From Lachancea thermotolerans CBS 6340 (lineage: Eukaryota > Ascomycota > Saccharomycetes > Saccharomycetales > Saccharomycetaceae), in NCBI RefSeq assembly GCF_000142805.1, contig NC_013081.1:1364001-1428000 (forward strand): 64,000 nucleotides of DNA. The letters are read 5' to 3'. Below the pieces are notes generated by a model. It was not told the origin of the DNA. It searched no databases and worked only from the letters and a program-made list of their open reading frames with translations. This document shows, piece after piece, positions 20,027 to 29,902 of the stretch. The position numbers were made by a program, and so were the translations under genes. Positions within the stretch are counted from its first letter, which is position 1. Each line of letters begins with the position of its first letter.

Positions 20027-22198
20027 TTAAATAGCCCATGTGTTAACATCACCCGTGGTACGGCCCTCCACTAAGTAGCCATTCTTGTACCTAACGAAGT
20101 CCACAACGTCTGTGCCCGAAGCTTCCGCGTCTGCCTCGCCGCAGGTCCAATGTGCCTCCTCTTTTCTGTTGTAAACTCTAACCATGCTTTCATTGTTGGC
20201 GACGACAATCTTATCGAGGTCAAATTGTAGAGAGCTTACAGGACTGTCGTAGGCAAATGCATCCGCTAGCGTACCTGTTCTCAGATCCCAAATTCTGATA
20301 CTGCGGTCTAGAGACCCTGTTACTAGGTTAACGGCATCAAACTGCAGCCCAGTAACAGCATCCGTATGTCCCTCAAGCGTCCTGACGACTTGACCCATTC
20401 TTAAATCCCATAGCCTCACTATGCCATCCTTTGTACCTGTCGCCATTGCCGCATCATAGCACTGCAGAGCGCCGATCACTGGTGGGTCATTGTGCGTCAA
20501 AAGAACGCTGCTGCGGGGATTGTTTGAACTTATTGTGGAGAAACCATCGGAAGTGCCTCTGTTGGTGAAGTTGATGTCAATCGTTTGCAAGCATTTGCCT
20601 GTTCGGAGATCCCACTGTCTAATTGTGCGGTCTTGGGATCCTGAAACTAGCGAATTTCCTTCGAAGTGGAGAGCAGTGATTTCATCGACGTGTGCGTCAA
20701 AAGTGTGCAGACACAGCTCTTCGTCCTCTTCGGGCACTCCTTCAAAATATTGTTCTTCAGCTTTGTCCAGGTCCCATAGTTTTAGCAGTGCGTCGCGGCC
20801 ACCAGTAATAAGTGAGCTCGACTCGTCCATCTGCATACAGCTTACGGACGCCAAGTGGCCAGGAAGAGTACCGATTTGCGTCTTTTTACTGAGGTTCCAG
20901 ATTTTCACTGAATGATCGAGCTTTCCAGCTGTACACATTGTCCCAAAAGGCATGTCGAAATCGAGGCATGTTATGCTATCATCATGGGCCTTGGTAAATG
21001 AAGATATTTTGGTTCCTGGCTCGTAGTATTGTTGTAGAGTAGGATAAGTTTTGCGCTTTCTGTTGTGATTCAAATGCAGGTTTGGCGGCAGCTTCTTTTG
21101 TCCAAGCGCGTTCTTCGAACCGCGCGGTTTGGAGTTTGGAGGGCTCTTCTTTATTTTTTGATATATGGATTGACTGAGCAATGCAGATGTGTCATCGCCA
21201 CTATCGTCGTCTGTGGCATCTTCTGATTCTGTTGAAGTTTCCGAGCTCGCAGAGTTGTTGTTTTGGTGCTGTTTCTCGGGAACTTGCGGAGTTTTTTCGG
21301 CGGTATCAGACGATTGTGTATCCTCTAGGCCGTACTCTTCGATCATGTCAATTCTATCTTTGAGTAGTGCCAAGTGTTTTTCAAGAAACAACTCATTCTG
21401 CTCAACTTTGGCGACCCTTTGAAAGACGAGGTCGCGAACCATTTTGAGCTTTTGAAGCTTCAAGTCGATTTCCCTTATTTCACTCGCGGCCAAATTCTTT
21501 TGAATTTCCAGTAGATCCAGGTTATCTGTGATGCTTTGAACTGTCTGACTGAGGTCCGCCACCGAGTACGACTCGTTTAATTCATCCCAGCTAAAATCCC
21601 CTGGCAAAGAGAACCTCTCGTCCTTCTCTGTTTCAGATCCTCCCTCTGAACCACTCAGCAAGCGTGGGGCTTCTTGAGAGTCTTGTACCGAGGGTCCTTG
21701 GGCCTTTATTGTCTCGTCGATAATAGGGAGAGACGACCGGAAGCCTTGGAAAAGCGATGGCTCCTCTGGATGGGACTTTTTGCTTCTACGAGTAGAGTCG
21801 CCGTTCTCGGTTAGAAGCTTCTTATCTCTGTTGCCACGACTAGTAATAGTCGGTATGTCATAAAGCAAGTCGTCACTCAAGTAACTGAGAACCCTGAAAC
21901 TGGTCTTTGTGTTGCTAAACTGATTTGCAAAAAACGATTTGCCATTGGATGCAGAGTAGATGTCTTGAAAAGCCTTGTTTTCTTCGCTCTTGAAAGGGTT
22001 TTTGGTACTGCGCAATTTCGTCAGTGCGCTGCTAGAACCCGAGTTTGTAATTGTCTGATGAAGCAGCTTCTTGTAGGGACTGCTATAAGAAAGGATTGTG
22101 TCTTCCATCGATTGCGATCCGAACAGGGCAGAGGCAGTAGTGGATACAGCTCTCTTGATTTGGGACAGCTGGTCCTTATTGTTCGATTCGGACCCCAT
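20027..22198 (-). CDS. MDV1: Mitochondrial fission adaptor, WD-repeat protein (MDV1/CAF4 ortholog)
   Basis: A 723-aa protein with the Mdv1/Caf4 architecture. The N-terminal extension (about 1-190) binds Fis1; it includes FRVLSYLSDDLLYDIPT and SLFQGFRSSLPI. A coiled coil follows at roughly 205-285 (EIREIDLKLQKLKMVRDLVF...LFLEKHLALLKDRIDMIEEYG). Then comes an acidic linker and seven WD40 repeats to the end (LDHSVKIWNLS, DALLKLWDLD, DRTIRQWDLRTG, DGIVRLWDLRMG, DRSIRIWDLRTG). It bridges Fis1 and the dynamin Dnm1 on the outer mitochondrial membrane. The first in-frame ATG is at 22198 (CAT at 22196-22198); the frame extends ten codons further only to a GTG. Single gene for the MDV1/CAF4 pair, next to CCT7 as in the YJL111W/YJL112W block. 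Confidence 0.93.
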   Translation of the reverse strand: MGSESNNKDQLSQIKRAVSTTASALFGSQSMEDTILSYSSPYKKLLHQTITNSGSSSALTKLRSTKNPFKSEENKAFQDIYSASNGKSFFANQFSNTKTSFRVLSYLSDDLLYDIPTITSRGNRDKKLLTENGDSTRRSKKSHPEEPSLFQGFRSSLPIIDETIKAQGPSVQDSQEAPRLLSGSEGGSETEKDERFSLPGDFSWDELNESYSVADLSQTVQSITDNLDLLEIQKNLAASEIREIDLKLQKLKMVRDLVFQRVAKVEQNELFLEKHLALLKDRIDMIEEYGLEDTQSSDTAEKTPQVPEKQHQNNNSASSETSTESEDATDDDSGDDTSALLSQSIYQKIKKSPPNSKPRGSKNALGQKKLPPNLHLNHNRKRKTYPTLQQYYEPGTKISSFTKAHDDSITCLDFDMPFGTMCTAGKLDHSVKIWNLSKKTQIGTLPGHLASVSCMQMDESSSLITGGRDALLKLWDLDKAEEQYFEGVPEEDEELCLHTFDAHVDEITALHFEGNSLVSGSQDRTIRQWDLRTGKCLQTIDINFTNRGTSDGFSTISSNNPRSSVLLTHNDPPVIGALQCYDAAMATGTKDGIVRLWDLRMGQVVRTLEGHTDAVTGLQFDAVNLVTGSLDRSIRIWDLRTGTLADAFAYDSPVSSLQFDLDKIVVANNESMVRVYNRKEEAHWTCGEADAEASGTDVVDFVRYKNGYLVEGRTTGDVNTWAI

Positions 22199-22424
22199 GC
22201 TCAATGGGGTTGGTATATCCACAGTCACTTTTTGAAGGGATCTTACTATTGAACAATCTCTTTACTCGTGAATTTCAAAATAATATTTCTAGCCAACCAA
22301 CCATTATTTTTTTCGGCGTGAATTCTACAGTAGAGAACCCTATAACGAAACAAAAGACCTTACACAAACGTAAATTAATAGTGCATAGCTCCCGTTCCTC
22401 GGGTAGCTTATGCCATGCTCCTCC

Positions 22425-23249
22425 CTACGACTGCTGTTCTCTAAGTGCTCCGAGTTTTCGTTGAAGCTCTTGAACTTCTTGAGTCTCCTTTTCAATTAAC
22501 CTAGCAACGCCCGAGTTTTTTTGCCTACCGCTAAGCCTTGCCTCTTGGTCCTTAATTTGGGACCTCAGCTGTCTTATCTCGTTGTCAATTCCGTTAAATC
22601 GTTGTAATAGCTCTGAATAGTTCTTTTGGTACTCGGAGACCGGCCAGTTAGTGACGATCTCGTTGAGAACCTTAAAAATTAGCTCAACAGGGAAGTCTTC
22701 GACAAATAAGGTTTGCCTGCGGTTACTGGCACCTCCTTCATCCTCTCCCGTAATTACGGTTCCGTTTTGTAGCGCGTAGATCAAGTCACGCACTTGTTGG
22801 TCAGATTCAAACCTTTTGAGCAGTACCTCTAGAACCCCGTCTGTCTTGACGCTGTCCAAGATAAAAGCTTCCTGCTTACGGATTCGTTTAGCCTCTTGTT
22901 CATGCTGTTTGAGATAGAACTCCTTGGGTACGTGTATTATAGGTGTCTCCTCCACGCTCCCGATGCGCCGATTGCGCTTTAGATTGGCTTCATATTCGGT
23001 TAAAAAGTCAAATACCCCCATTTTGTCATCTTTACGCTTCGGCAGCCCCTCTTTGTCCAACTTATATAACGATATCTCCTCTCGAGGGTCGCCATCTCTT
23101 ATGATTTTGGTTATGATGTCGGCGTAAGAAGCGTTCGGGTCCGGAACTATGGCATTGTGGAAAATGCCTGGCGGCTTAAAGTATAAAGTTGAAATAGACT
23201 CTGACGATTGAGCTATCAAATCAAGGCAATCATCCAAATCCCCGGACAT
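22425..23249 (-). CDS. SPC34: DASH/Dam1 complex subunit Spc34
   Basis: A 274-aa protein matching S. cerevisiae Spc34 (about 295 aa). Shared blocks are STLYFKPPGIFHNAI near the start, KRNRRIGSVEETPIIHVPKE in the middle, IYALQNGTVI, and RRQTLFVEDFPVELIFKVL, followed by a C-terminal coiled coil. It belongs to the ten-protein ring complex that couples kinetochores to microtubules. I chose the ATG at 23249 (MSGDLDDCLDLI), which matches the S. cerevisiae start; the frame stays open 36 codons further upstream, but that extension has no counterpart. Next to MDV1/CAF4 as in YKR036C/YKR037C. Confidence 0.93.
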   Translation of the reverse strand: MSGDLDDCLDLIAQSSESISTLYFKPPGIFHNAIVPDPNASYADIITKIIRDGDPREEISLYKLDKEGLPKRKDDKMGVFDFLTEYEANLKRNRRIGSVEETPIIHVPKEFYLKQHEQEAKRIRKQEAFILDSVKTDGVLEVLLKRFESDQQVRDLIYALQNGTVITGEDEGGASNRRQTLFVEDFPVELIFKVLNEIVTNWPVSEYQKNYSELLQRFNGIDNEIRQLRSQIKDQEARLSGRQKNSGVARLIEKETQEVQELQRKLGALREQQS

Positions 23250-23409
23250 TACGCTGGTCTGAACACTTAAACGCCTATACCATGTATGACCTCGATCATC
23301 GTAAACATAGCGCGCGCACCACGGTAACGAGAGCGTGTAAATGTTATCATCATACACGACATATACCGCAGGGCTCGATTACAACACGCTTGCTTCATTC
23401 TCTATATAT

Positions 23410-24564
23410 CTATTCCCTCCATGCTACGTAGACTTCGTCTGTCCTAAACTTTTGAGTCACAACTGTTTCAGACAGATCCTTCACAACGTTGCCCATCCTG
23501 AACTGTAGCAAGCCAGCCTGGGCAATCATAACACCATTGTCAATGCAAAACCGCTCGTCCGTAGCGTGGACTTGACCATTAGATCTATCCCGGCACATCG
23601 TGGCCATCATTTCTTGCAGCCTAACGTTACAGCCAACGCCTCCGACAATGAGGACTTGATTAGAGTTGACGTGCGCCATGGCGCGTTCTGTAATCTCCAC
23701 AAGCATTGCGAACAGGTTCTCTTGAAGGGAGTAGCAAATGTCCTCGACGGTAACAAGCTGCTCTCCAGTCTTGGGGTCGAACAGGATCTTGTTTTTGGTG
23801 TTTTTATTGAAGAGGTCCTTGGCTAGGGAGTCCACGTAACCGAGGATACCGCTCATCGACAAGTCCATGCCCTTCACAGTATACGGCAGCTCGACTAGGT
23901 CCTGCTTGTTTAGGGATTTCTTGGCTAGCTGTTCAATGTTGAAGCCCGGAGAAGGTTCATTTGGGATCTTCAAGGTTCGCGCGAACCTGTCCAAACAGTT
24001 TCCTATGGCGATGTCGAGGGTTTCGCCAAAGATGCGGTAGCAGTTTTCAGAGTACGCGATAACCTGAGTGTTGCCACCGCTAACGTAAAGAACTACGGGG
24101 TTCTCGGCCTTTGTGATTTCCCGGCCCATCTCGATGTGGCCTACGCAGTGATTAACTCCCACTAGGGGCACGTCCCACATAATGGAGAGCGTCCTTGCGA
24201 GTATCACAACGGAATGCAGGGGTGCGCCCATACCAGGGCCCTTGGTGAAGCAGATGGTGTCGAGCTGGCTGGGGTCCGACACATTGGCCTCCTGAAGCGC
24301 ACGGCGAACCAGCCGAACGACCCAGTTGCGGTGATGCCTCGCGGTGTCCCGGGGAAGAAAACCCTCGCCCGGGGGCGTGACGTATGTGTCTCTGATGTTG
24401 GAAAGAATCTCCATTTCGCAGTAGTGCGAAAGGTCGCTGTTTTCATGCTTGGAAAGGAACGGGTGTTTGATGATGCCCACGCCAAGTTTATTGGCCGAGC
24501 CTTCCAGCCCAAGAGCGAGGTAGCACTGGCCGTTCTTGGGGGGTACACTATTGAGGTTTACCAT
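23410..24564 (-). CDS. KAE1: KEOPS complex tRNA N6-threonylcarbamoyladenosine transferase Kae1
   Basis: A 384-aa Kae1/TsaD/OSGEP-family protein (S. cerevisiae Kae1 is 386 aa). The metal-binding pair H139 and H143 is seen in [13 protein letters not shown]; the ASKHA-fold phosphate motifs [15 protein letters not shown] at the start, [11 protein letters not shown] in the middle and [15 protein letters not shown] near the end are intact. The enzyme transfers the threonylcarbamoyl group to A37 of ANN-decoding tRNAs in the cytosol and nucleus, with Bud32, Cgi121, Pcc1 and Gon7. ATG at 24564. The order SPC34-KAE1-GAP1 equals YKR037C-YKR038C-YKR039W. Confidence 0.96.
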   Translation of the reverse strand: MVNLNSVPPKNGQCYLALGLEGSANKLGVGIIKHPFLSKHENSDLSHYCEMEILSNIRDTYVTPPGEGFLPRDTARHHRNWVVRLVRRALQEANVSDPSQLDTICFTKGPGMGAPLHSVVILARTLSIMWDVPLVGVNHCVGHIEMGREITKAENPVVLYVSGGNTQVIAYSENCYRIFGETLDIAIGNCLDRFARTLKIPNEPSPGFNIEQLAKKSLNKQDLVELPYTVKGMDLSMSGILGYVDSLAKDLFNKNTKNKILFDPKTGEQLVTVEDICYSLQENLFAMLVEITERAMAHVNSNQVLIVGGVGCNVRLQEMMATMCRDRSNGQVHATDERFCIDNGVMIAQAGLLQFRMGNVVKDLSETVVTQKFRTDEVYVAWRE

Positions 24565-25068
24565 TGCGAAGAGTGTGGCCGGCGCTGCTAGTCGGAGCCC
24601 AGGTTTTTTGGGTGATGGCTTCGCTCTAGAATGATTTTTGGAGAGTTTGGATGTAGGATATATCTATGTAAAACATGTTTTCGAAAGAAAATATGATATT
24701 TATGAAAGATGAAAGGTTGCGACGCCGGTCAGCAGCACAGAACCAGCGTCTCCTACTCTCGTACAAACTCAAATACAACACATCTCACAACGGAGGTGTG
24801 TTAGAAATCAAAGAAGACCCTGAAGCTCTGCCGAACAAACCTCAAATCCCGGAGCTGGTATCCAGCAATGCAACGCTGAGAACCGTGAGAACGGCGGGGA
24901 CGTCATAACAAGACAGCAAGCACCCCGCCACTTACAAACGCTGTAAGACCACAATGTCCTCACCAACCGCTCAACTGCTCGCTCGATTGCCTGCTCTTCG
25001 CGCCTGCCGATGCCGCTGTTCGCATCCAAAGCATCTCCGCGGCTAAGAAGCACAGCGCACATGACTTG

Positions 25069-25474
25069 CACGTGAATGCCCACGTGACCCCAAAGAAACG
25101 GATCAAGACACACGGCACGTGCTCCGAACATCGATCTGCCAGCGTCGCCGGCTCGTAAGACCACGTGACATAAGCCACAGCTCTCTGGCGCCGTGCCGAT
25201 GCATAACATCCAAATCTTATCAAAGTGGGGCGTCTCCTGTGCCTTCCACTTACCCTCCAATGCCAGTCAGCCGTGTCAACAGTAACCCGTGCAACGGTAT
25301 TGGGCAGCGCAACAACCGGTAGTCACGGCACCAAAGAGTTCTATCGAAGCGATATCGTGGAAGAAGGCAGGACCGCCATTCCCTACTCGCGAGATCGGGC
25401 GCACGTGAGAGCGGTTGATACGATGCTAGAGCAGTAACTAGCGAGATACAGCGTGGAACAAAGGAGAGCACGTG
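25069..25474. promoter_or_regulatory. Six CACGTG E-boxes in the KAE1-GAP1 intergenic region
   Basis: CACGTG at 25069-25074, 25081-25086, 25116-25121, 25162-25167, 25402-25407 and 25469-25474. Five of the six are followed by A, giving CACGTGA, the preferred Cbf1 form; several read CCACGTGAC-like. Six in about 400 bp is far above the roughly one per 4 kb expected for a six-base palindrome. They lie 460-870 bp upstream of GAP1 and 500-910 bp upstream of KAE1. Confidence 0.65.
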
Positions 25475-25702
25475 AGAAGCGCTAAGCATATCATAAAAGC
25501 AAATAGTTCGTAGGAGATGTTTCGCACGATGTCTCAGATGTCGTTAAAAAGCCGTCAAAGGTCTACTCGAAAGCATAGAATACGTTGGTTGCACGCAGGC
25601 TCGTTAGCAACCTCGCCAGACCCCTCGCAGTGGCGGGTGCACGTCATCCTACACTCAAGATCTGATTCTGTCAGTCCTCTGTGCTACCACTCCTCATTTG
25701 AG

Positions 25703-25778
25703 CTTATCTTCCAGTCCGGTGATTACGTGATCAGAAACACGGCCAAACAGATAAGCTCCAATCTCGCAGGGTGATAAG
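25703..25778. promoter_or_regulatory. GATAAG cluster of the GAP1 promoter
   Basis: CTTATC at 25703-25708 and GATAAG at 25750-25755 and 25773-25778, i.e. three GATA elements 160-235 bp upstream of the GAP1 ATG. In S. cerevisiae GAP1 is activated by Gln3 and Gat1 through such sites and shut down on good nitrogen sources; the same logic is likely here. Confidence 0.75.
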
Positions 25779-25936
25779 CTGGAGAGCTGTGATATCACGA
25801 CAGTGCATCAAAGCTGCATGGACACGAGTATACAAGCAGGGACCTTAGCGCGGTGAGACGGGATTGTTGCCAAGATTTGTATTTACCTCGCCAAGAACAC
25901 AATCCACTCTCAACTCACGACAACCTCACCTTCCAT

Positions 25937-27727
25937 ATGTCTTTAGAGGACAAGAAAAACTTTGTGTACGCCCAGGAGGAGCCCCTCGAGGGCCGCGACG
26001 TGGGCCACTCATCCTACGAAACAGGTTCCGGCGAAATCACGGACTCTAAGCCAACATCTTCTGGTTCCCGCTGGCAGGACTTTGTAGACGGCTTCAAACG
26101 TGTTGAGCTGGGAGACCTGGATCCCAACCTGACTCAAGCCGAGAAAGTTGCGATCGCGACCGCGCGTTCGCCTTTGCAGCGCCACTTGAAGAACCGTCAC
26201 TTGCAAATGATCGCCATCGGCGGTGCTATCGGTACGGGTCTGTTTGTCGGGTCTGGTTCAGCCCTGAGAACTGGTGGCCCTGCAGCTGTACTGATCGGCT
26301 GGGGTCTGATTGGTCTCATGATTTACAGTGTGGTGATGGCCATGGGTGAGCTTGCCGTTACCTTTCCAGTGGCCGGTGGTTTCACCACGTACATTCCACG
26401 TTTCGTCGACGACTCTTTTGGTTTCGCTATTAACTACATTTACATGTTGCAATGGCTGGTGGTCTTGCCTTTGGAAATTGTTGCTGCATCTATTACTGTC
26501 AACTACTGGGGAACTCCTGCCAAGTATAGAGACGGTTTTGTCGCCTTGTTTTACGTCGTGATTGTCATCATCAATATGTTTGGTGTCAAGGGATATGGTG
26601 AGGCCGAGTTTGTCTTTTCCATCATCAAGGTCACTACCGTCGTTGGCTTTATTATCCTCGGTATCGTGCTTATCTGCGGCGGCGGGCCCGTCGGCGGTTA
26701 CGTTGGGGGTAAGTACTGGCACAACCCTGGTGCCTTCAATGGTGACAATGCTGGTCAGCGTTTTAAGGCCGTGTGTTCTGTTTTCGTTACCGCTGCATTT
26801 TCCTTTGCTGGGACGGAGCTCGTCGGTCTTGCTGCTGCCGAGACCGAAAACCCAAGAAAGGCCCTTCCACGTGCTGCTAAGCAAGTTTTCTGGAGAATCA
26901 CTCTGTTTTACATCATCTCTTTGTGTTTGATTGGTCTCCTGGTTCCTTACACCTCAGAAAACCTGATCGGAAGTTCTTCTGTTGACGCTGCTGCTTCTCC
27001 TTTTGTTTTGGCTATCAAGACCCACGGTATCTCTGGACTACCCAGTGTTATTAACGTGGTTATCCTGATTTCTGTTCTTTCCGTCGGTAACTCTTCTGTT
27101 TACGCTTGTTCCAGAACTCTGTCCGCACTTGCCGACCAGGGATTCCTGCCTCAAATCTTTTCCTACATTGACAGAAAGGGTAGACCGCTAGTCGGCATCC
27201 TTGCAACCTGCACCTTCGGACTTTTGTGCTTCATTGCTCAATCTAAGAAGGAGGGAGATGTCTTTAACTGGCTTATGGCGTTGTCAGGTTTGTCCTCTCT
27301 GTTCACCTGGGGTTTTATCTGTATTTGCCACCTAAGATTCAGGAGAGCCCTCGCCGCTCAAGGCAGATCTACAGATGAGCTGGCATTTACTTCTTATGTT
27401 GGCGTTTGGGGTTCTTACTTTGGTGTGATCCTGATTTGTTTGGTTTTCATTGCCCAATTTTGGATTGCTGTGTGGCCAATGGGAGGGACACCTAACGCGT
27501 CTGACTTTTTCCAAGCCTACTTATCGGTAGTGGTCGTGCTCTTCTTCTACCTGGCCCACAAGCTTTACACCAGGAACTGGACTTTTGCTAAGAGAGCCAA
27601 AGACATTGACATTGACACCGGTAGAAGAGAATTGGATCTTGATGCTCTCAAGCAGGAAATTGCCGAAGAAAAGCTTCGCTTGTCTACTAAGCCCTGGTGG
27701 TACAGAGTTTATCACTTGTGGTGTTAA
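25937..27727 (+). CDS. GAP1: General amino-acid permease Gap1
   Basis: A 596-aa APC-superfamily permease with 12 predicted membrane segments, starting around residue 97 with the substrate-binding GGAIGTGLFVGSG loop of the first helix. The cytosolic N-terminus carries Lys residues near the start (MSLEDKKN), which in S. cerevisiae Gap1 are the sites of Rsp5-dependent ubiquitination, and the C-tail ends in a helix (DALKQEIAEEKLRL) and a terminal WC, as in yeast amino-acid permeases. I chose the ATG at 25937, which gives a Gap1-like N-terminus; the open frame upstream begins with a non-ATG codon. The identification as GAP1 rather than another permease is supported by synteny with KAE1 (YKR038C/YKR039W) and by GATA sites upstream. 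Codons are enriched for T- and C-ending forms typical of highly expressed genes. Confidence 0.92.
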   Translation: MSLEDKKNFVYAQEEPLEGRDVGHSSYETGSGEITDSKPTSSGSRWQDFVDGFKRVELGDLDPNLTQAEKVAIATARSPLQRHLKNRHLQMIAIGGAIGTGLFVGSGSALRTGGPAAVLIGWGLIGLMIYSVVMAMGELAVTFPVAGGFTTYIPRFVDDSFGFAINYIYMLQWLVVLPLEIVAASITVNYWGTPAKYRDGFVALFYVVIVIINMFGVKGYGEAEFVFSIIKVTTVVGFIILGIVLICGGGPVGGYVGGKYWHNPGAFNGDNAGQRFKAVCSVFVTAAFSFAGTELVGLAAAETENPRKALPRAAKQVFWRITLFYIISLCLIGLLVPYTSENLIGSSSVDAAASPFVLAIKTHGISGLPSVINVVILISVLSVGNSSVYACSRTLSALADQGFLPQIFSYIDRKGRPLVGILATCTFGLLCFIAQSKKEGDVFNWLMALSGLSSLFTWGFICICHLRFRRALAAQGRSTDELAFTSYVGVWGSYFGVILICLVFIAQFWIAVWPMGGTPNASDFFQAYLSVVVVLFFYLAHKLYTRNWTFAKRAKDIDIDTGRRELDLDALKQEIAEEKLRLSTKPWWYRVYHLWC

Positions 27728-27922
27728 ATAAAATGCTTCGAGTGTAACTAATGCGCGCGCTATAATCACTGGAAACTACGAATAGTCGCTGATGGTTTCC
27801 ATATATATTACATTCTCTTGATGTTATATTGACGTTATAATATAGTAAAAATATCATGTTTAAAAATTAACTTTTCTCTACTCATCGCGAGGACAAGATC
27901 TAGATCAAAACAGAAGTCAAGA

Positions 27923-29743
27923 ATGTCATGCACTCTTCCGGAAGACTTGGAAGGCATCTTAAGCTTCTGTTATGATAGCAATATCCATTATGCTGAATCC
28001 AAGCTGGACATCAAGCTTTCGGCTTTGGGGGGCCTAGGTGTTTTCGCGGCTACAGATCTTAAGCCGGGCGAGGTCCTGTTAAGGGTCCCCAAGGACGCGG
28101 TATTCTCTGCTTCTAACAGCAGTATCGCTAATCTGCTACTCGAAGAGGAAATAGATGGGATGCTTGCCCTCAACTTGGCGTTCATCTACGAAATTTCTGT
28201 GTTTGGTCTTCGCAGTCATTGGTATAGATACCTTAAGAGCATCAAGTTGGAGGACCAAAACGGACTGCTCTATCTGCCACCTAGCTGCTGGCCAGATGAA
28301 AGAAAGAGGCAATTAAGTAAAACAAGCCTCGACACCTTGTTCAATGCGCTAGAACCTGAGCGAGATCTCAAAACGGGCTACGAGGTTGCCCTTGATCTTG
28401 CTCAAAAGTGGCACCGCGAGGCAGGCCTTTCCCTACCAGAAGGATTTTTCGATGAGGGTGATCGAGAAGCGCAGTTCGCACGTTTTGTAGCCACAGCATA
28501 CGCCGTTTCATCGCGAGCTTTTGAAATTGATAGCTATCATGAGAGTGCTCTGGTGCCGATAGCAGACCTTTTCAATCATCACGTATCTACCCCAGATGTG
28601 CGCTTTGAGAGTTTGTACGAGGTTTGCCCACTTTGCGGTGAAATGGGGGTGTGCGGCCACTCGATGGAGGAGGGCGAGATGGAGGACGAAATGGAGAGCG
28701 AGGGAGAGGAAGAGGAAGGGACGGAGGGCAAAGGTGACAAGGAAGATGAGATGGAAGACGTGACGGGGGAAGATGAGGACGAGGTAGATGCAGAGGAAGA
28801 AGACGATCAGGCAGAAGAAAAGGAGGACGAGGTAGGAGAAGAGGGGGACGAGGCAGATGAAGACGGGGTTGGAGCTGATACACAAAACAAGCAAAACTCC
28901 ACGAGCACAAAGGAGCTCACGCCTCAGCTTATACAAGAACTGGAGCTGGAGGCAGACAACCTTCCGCTACCCAAGCCCAAAAAAGACACTCTAAGTAACG
29001 GAAGGACTGCATTCGATGATTTAGATGCGGACACATGCGTTGATATCGTGCTTGCAAGGTCAATAAGCAAGAACGTCGAGATATTCAATTCCTATGGGGA
29101 CCTTTCAAATCCCTTGCTGATTGCCAGGTATGGATTTTGCGTTCCAAACAATCCCTTTGACACCGTTCATCTGGGCCACGAAGTCGAAAAACTCTGGCGC
29201 GACTCCAAGCGCACCCTGTCTCCACGGTTTGAATGGTGGATCGATTCTGGCTTTGAGCTTTTTATGAACTGGACGCGCGCCATGTCCGAGGAAGATCAGT
29301 CAGATAGCGACGAAGAGCAAGCCGAAGCTGAGGCCCCCGAACTTGAGAGCGATGACGAGCAAAGCGAAGCATCCAGCGAAGCTGGCTCCGATGCTGCACT
29401 GCCGAAATGGCAAGAAGAGTTGTGCATCGACCACGAGGGCACTCCAACTTCGGCTTTGCAGGCCCTTGTAACCATACTGACATTCCCAAACGCAAAATGG
29501 GCAAAGTTCATCAAAAATAGCCACAACTCCGGGAAGATGTGGTACAAGATGAAGACATTGAGTGCACCAGCAGATAAGGCGGCTCGTGCGCTTCTCAAAA
29601 ATTTACTGCTGAGCAAAAAACAGAGCTATACCTGCTCCCCATCTGATTTGCATAACGAGCCTGCGCGCGTACTGCTCAGCAGCGAATTAGAGATTATAGA
29701 CAAATGCCTGACAGCGTTAAAGGCACCTGCTCCACGTACGTAG
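27923..29743 (+). CDS. RKM3: SET-domain ribosomal-protein lysine methyltransferase (Rkm3 type)
   Basis: A 606-aa SET-domain protein of the RuBisCO-LSMT-like class (S. cerevisiae Rkm3 is 552 aa and methylates Rpl42). The N-terminal SET part includes SALGGLGVFAATDLKPGE and VPKDAVFS (residues about 33-60). After an inserted iSET region, the cofactor-binding SALVPIADLFNHH lies near residue 213, and IFNSYGDLSNPLLIARYGF near 392 gives the catalytic Tyr. Two acidic stretches are striking: residues about 248-317, almost all Glu, Asp and Gly with Met, and about 455-491. The first splits the post-NH region. A CPLCGEMGVCGH cluster just before it may bind zinc. RPL4 follows on the same strand, the same order as YBR030W/YBR031W. 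Confidence 0.85.
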   Translation: MSCTLPEDLEGILSFCYDSNIHYAESKLDIKLSALGGLGVFAATDLKPGEVLLRVPKDAVFSASNSSIANLLLEEEIDGMLALNLAFIYEISVFGLRSHWYRYLKSIKLEDQNGLLYLPPSCWPDERKRQLSKTSLDTLFNALEPERDLKTGYEVALDLAQKWHREAGLSLPEGFFDEGDREAQFARFVATAYAVSSRAFEIDSYHESALVPIADLFNHHVSTPDVRFESLYEVCPLCGEMGVCGHSMEEGEMEDEMESEGEEEEGTEGKGDKEDEMEDVTGEDEDEVDAEEEDDQAEEKEDEVGEEGDEADEDGVGADTQNKQNSTSTKELTPQLIQELELEADNLPLPKPKKDTLSNGRTAFDDLDADTCVDIVLARSISKNVEIFNSYGDLSNPLLIARYGFCVPNNPFDTVHLGHEVEKLWRDSKRTLSPRFEWWIDSGFELFMNWTRAMSEEDQSDSDEEQAEAEAPELESDDEQSEASSEAGSDAALPKWQEELCIDHEGTPTSALQALVTILTFPNAKWAKFIKNSHNSGKMWYKMKTLSAPADKAARALLKNLLLSKKQSYTCSPSDLHNEPARVLLSSELEIIDKCLTALKAPAPRT

Positions 29744-29902
29744 CATATTTTCTAGTTGCAACTAACGAAGTTGCGAAGAGCCGCAACCTGGCACGCTTGG
29801 CAAGGAAACAACTCCCCAAATCAGTACCGATGGGTCGAGCCTGTACTGGCTCTTTTAGTAACTCGCCCTTAGCCGCTGAGGAAAGTAGTATTGATACACA
29901 TC

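Larger units (their letters stand above)
24565..25936. other. 1.4-kb divergent intergenic region KAE1 / GAP1
   Basis: It contains six CACGTG sites (25069-25474) and a GATAAG cluster (25703-25778), reported separately. A 77-codon ATG ORF at 24675-24908 (+) is the only small frame worth noting; its product is basic, unrecognised and not reported as a gene. No tRNA or LTR was seen. Confidence 0.5.

Noticed and set aside
23250-23357. 36-codon upstream extension of SPC34
   Set aside because: Open frame but no counterpart in the family; the inner ATG matches the S. cerevisiae start.
24675-24908. 77-codon ATG frame upstream of KAE1 (+ strand)
   Set aside because: Not recognised, basic and low-information sequence, located in a divergent promoter; no support beyond openness.
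25000-25040. GTTCGCATCC, another B-box-like string in the KAE1-GAP1 interval
   Set aside because: No A-box upstream and no cloverleaf pairing.
24808-25260. 150-codon frame on the minus strand across the E-box cluster
   Set aside because: Starts at a non-ATG codon, Cys/Trp-rich with no domain; likely by chance in GC-rich promoter sequence.
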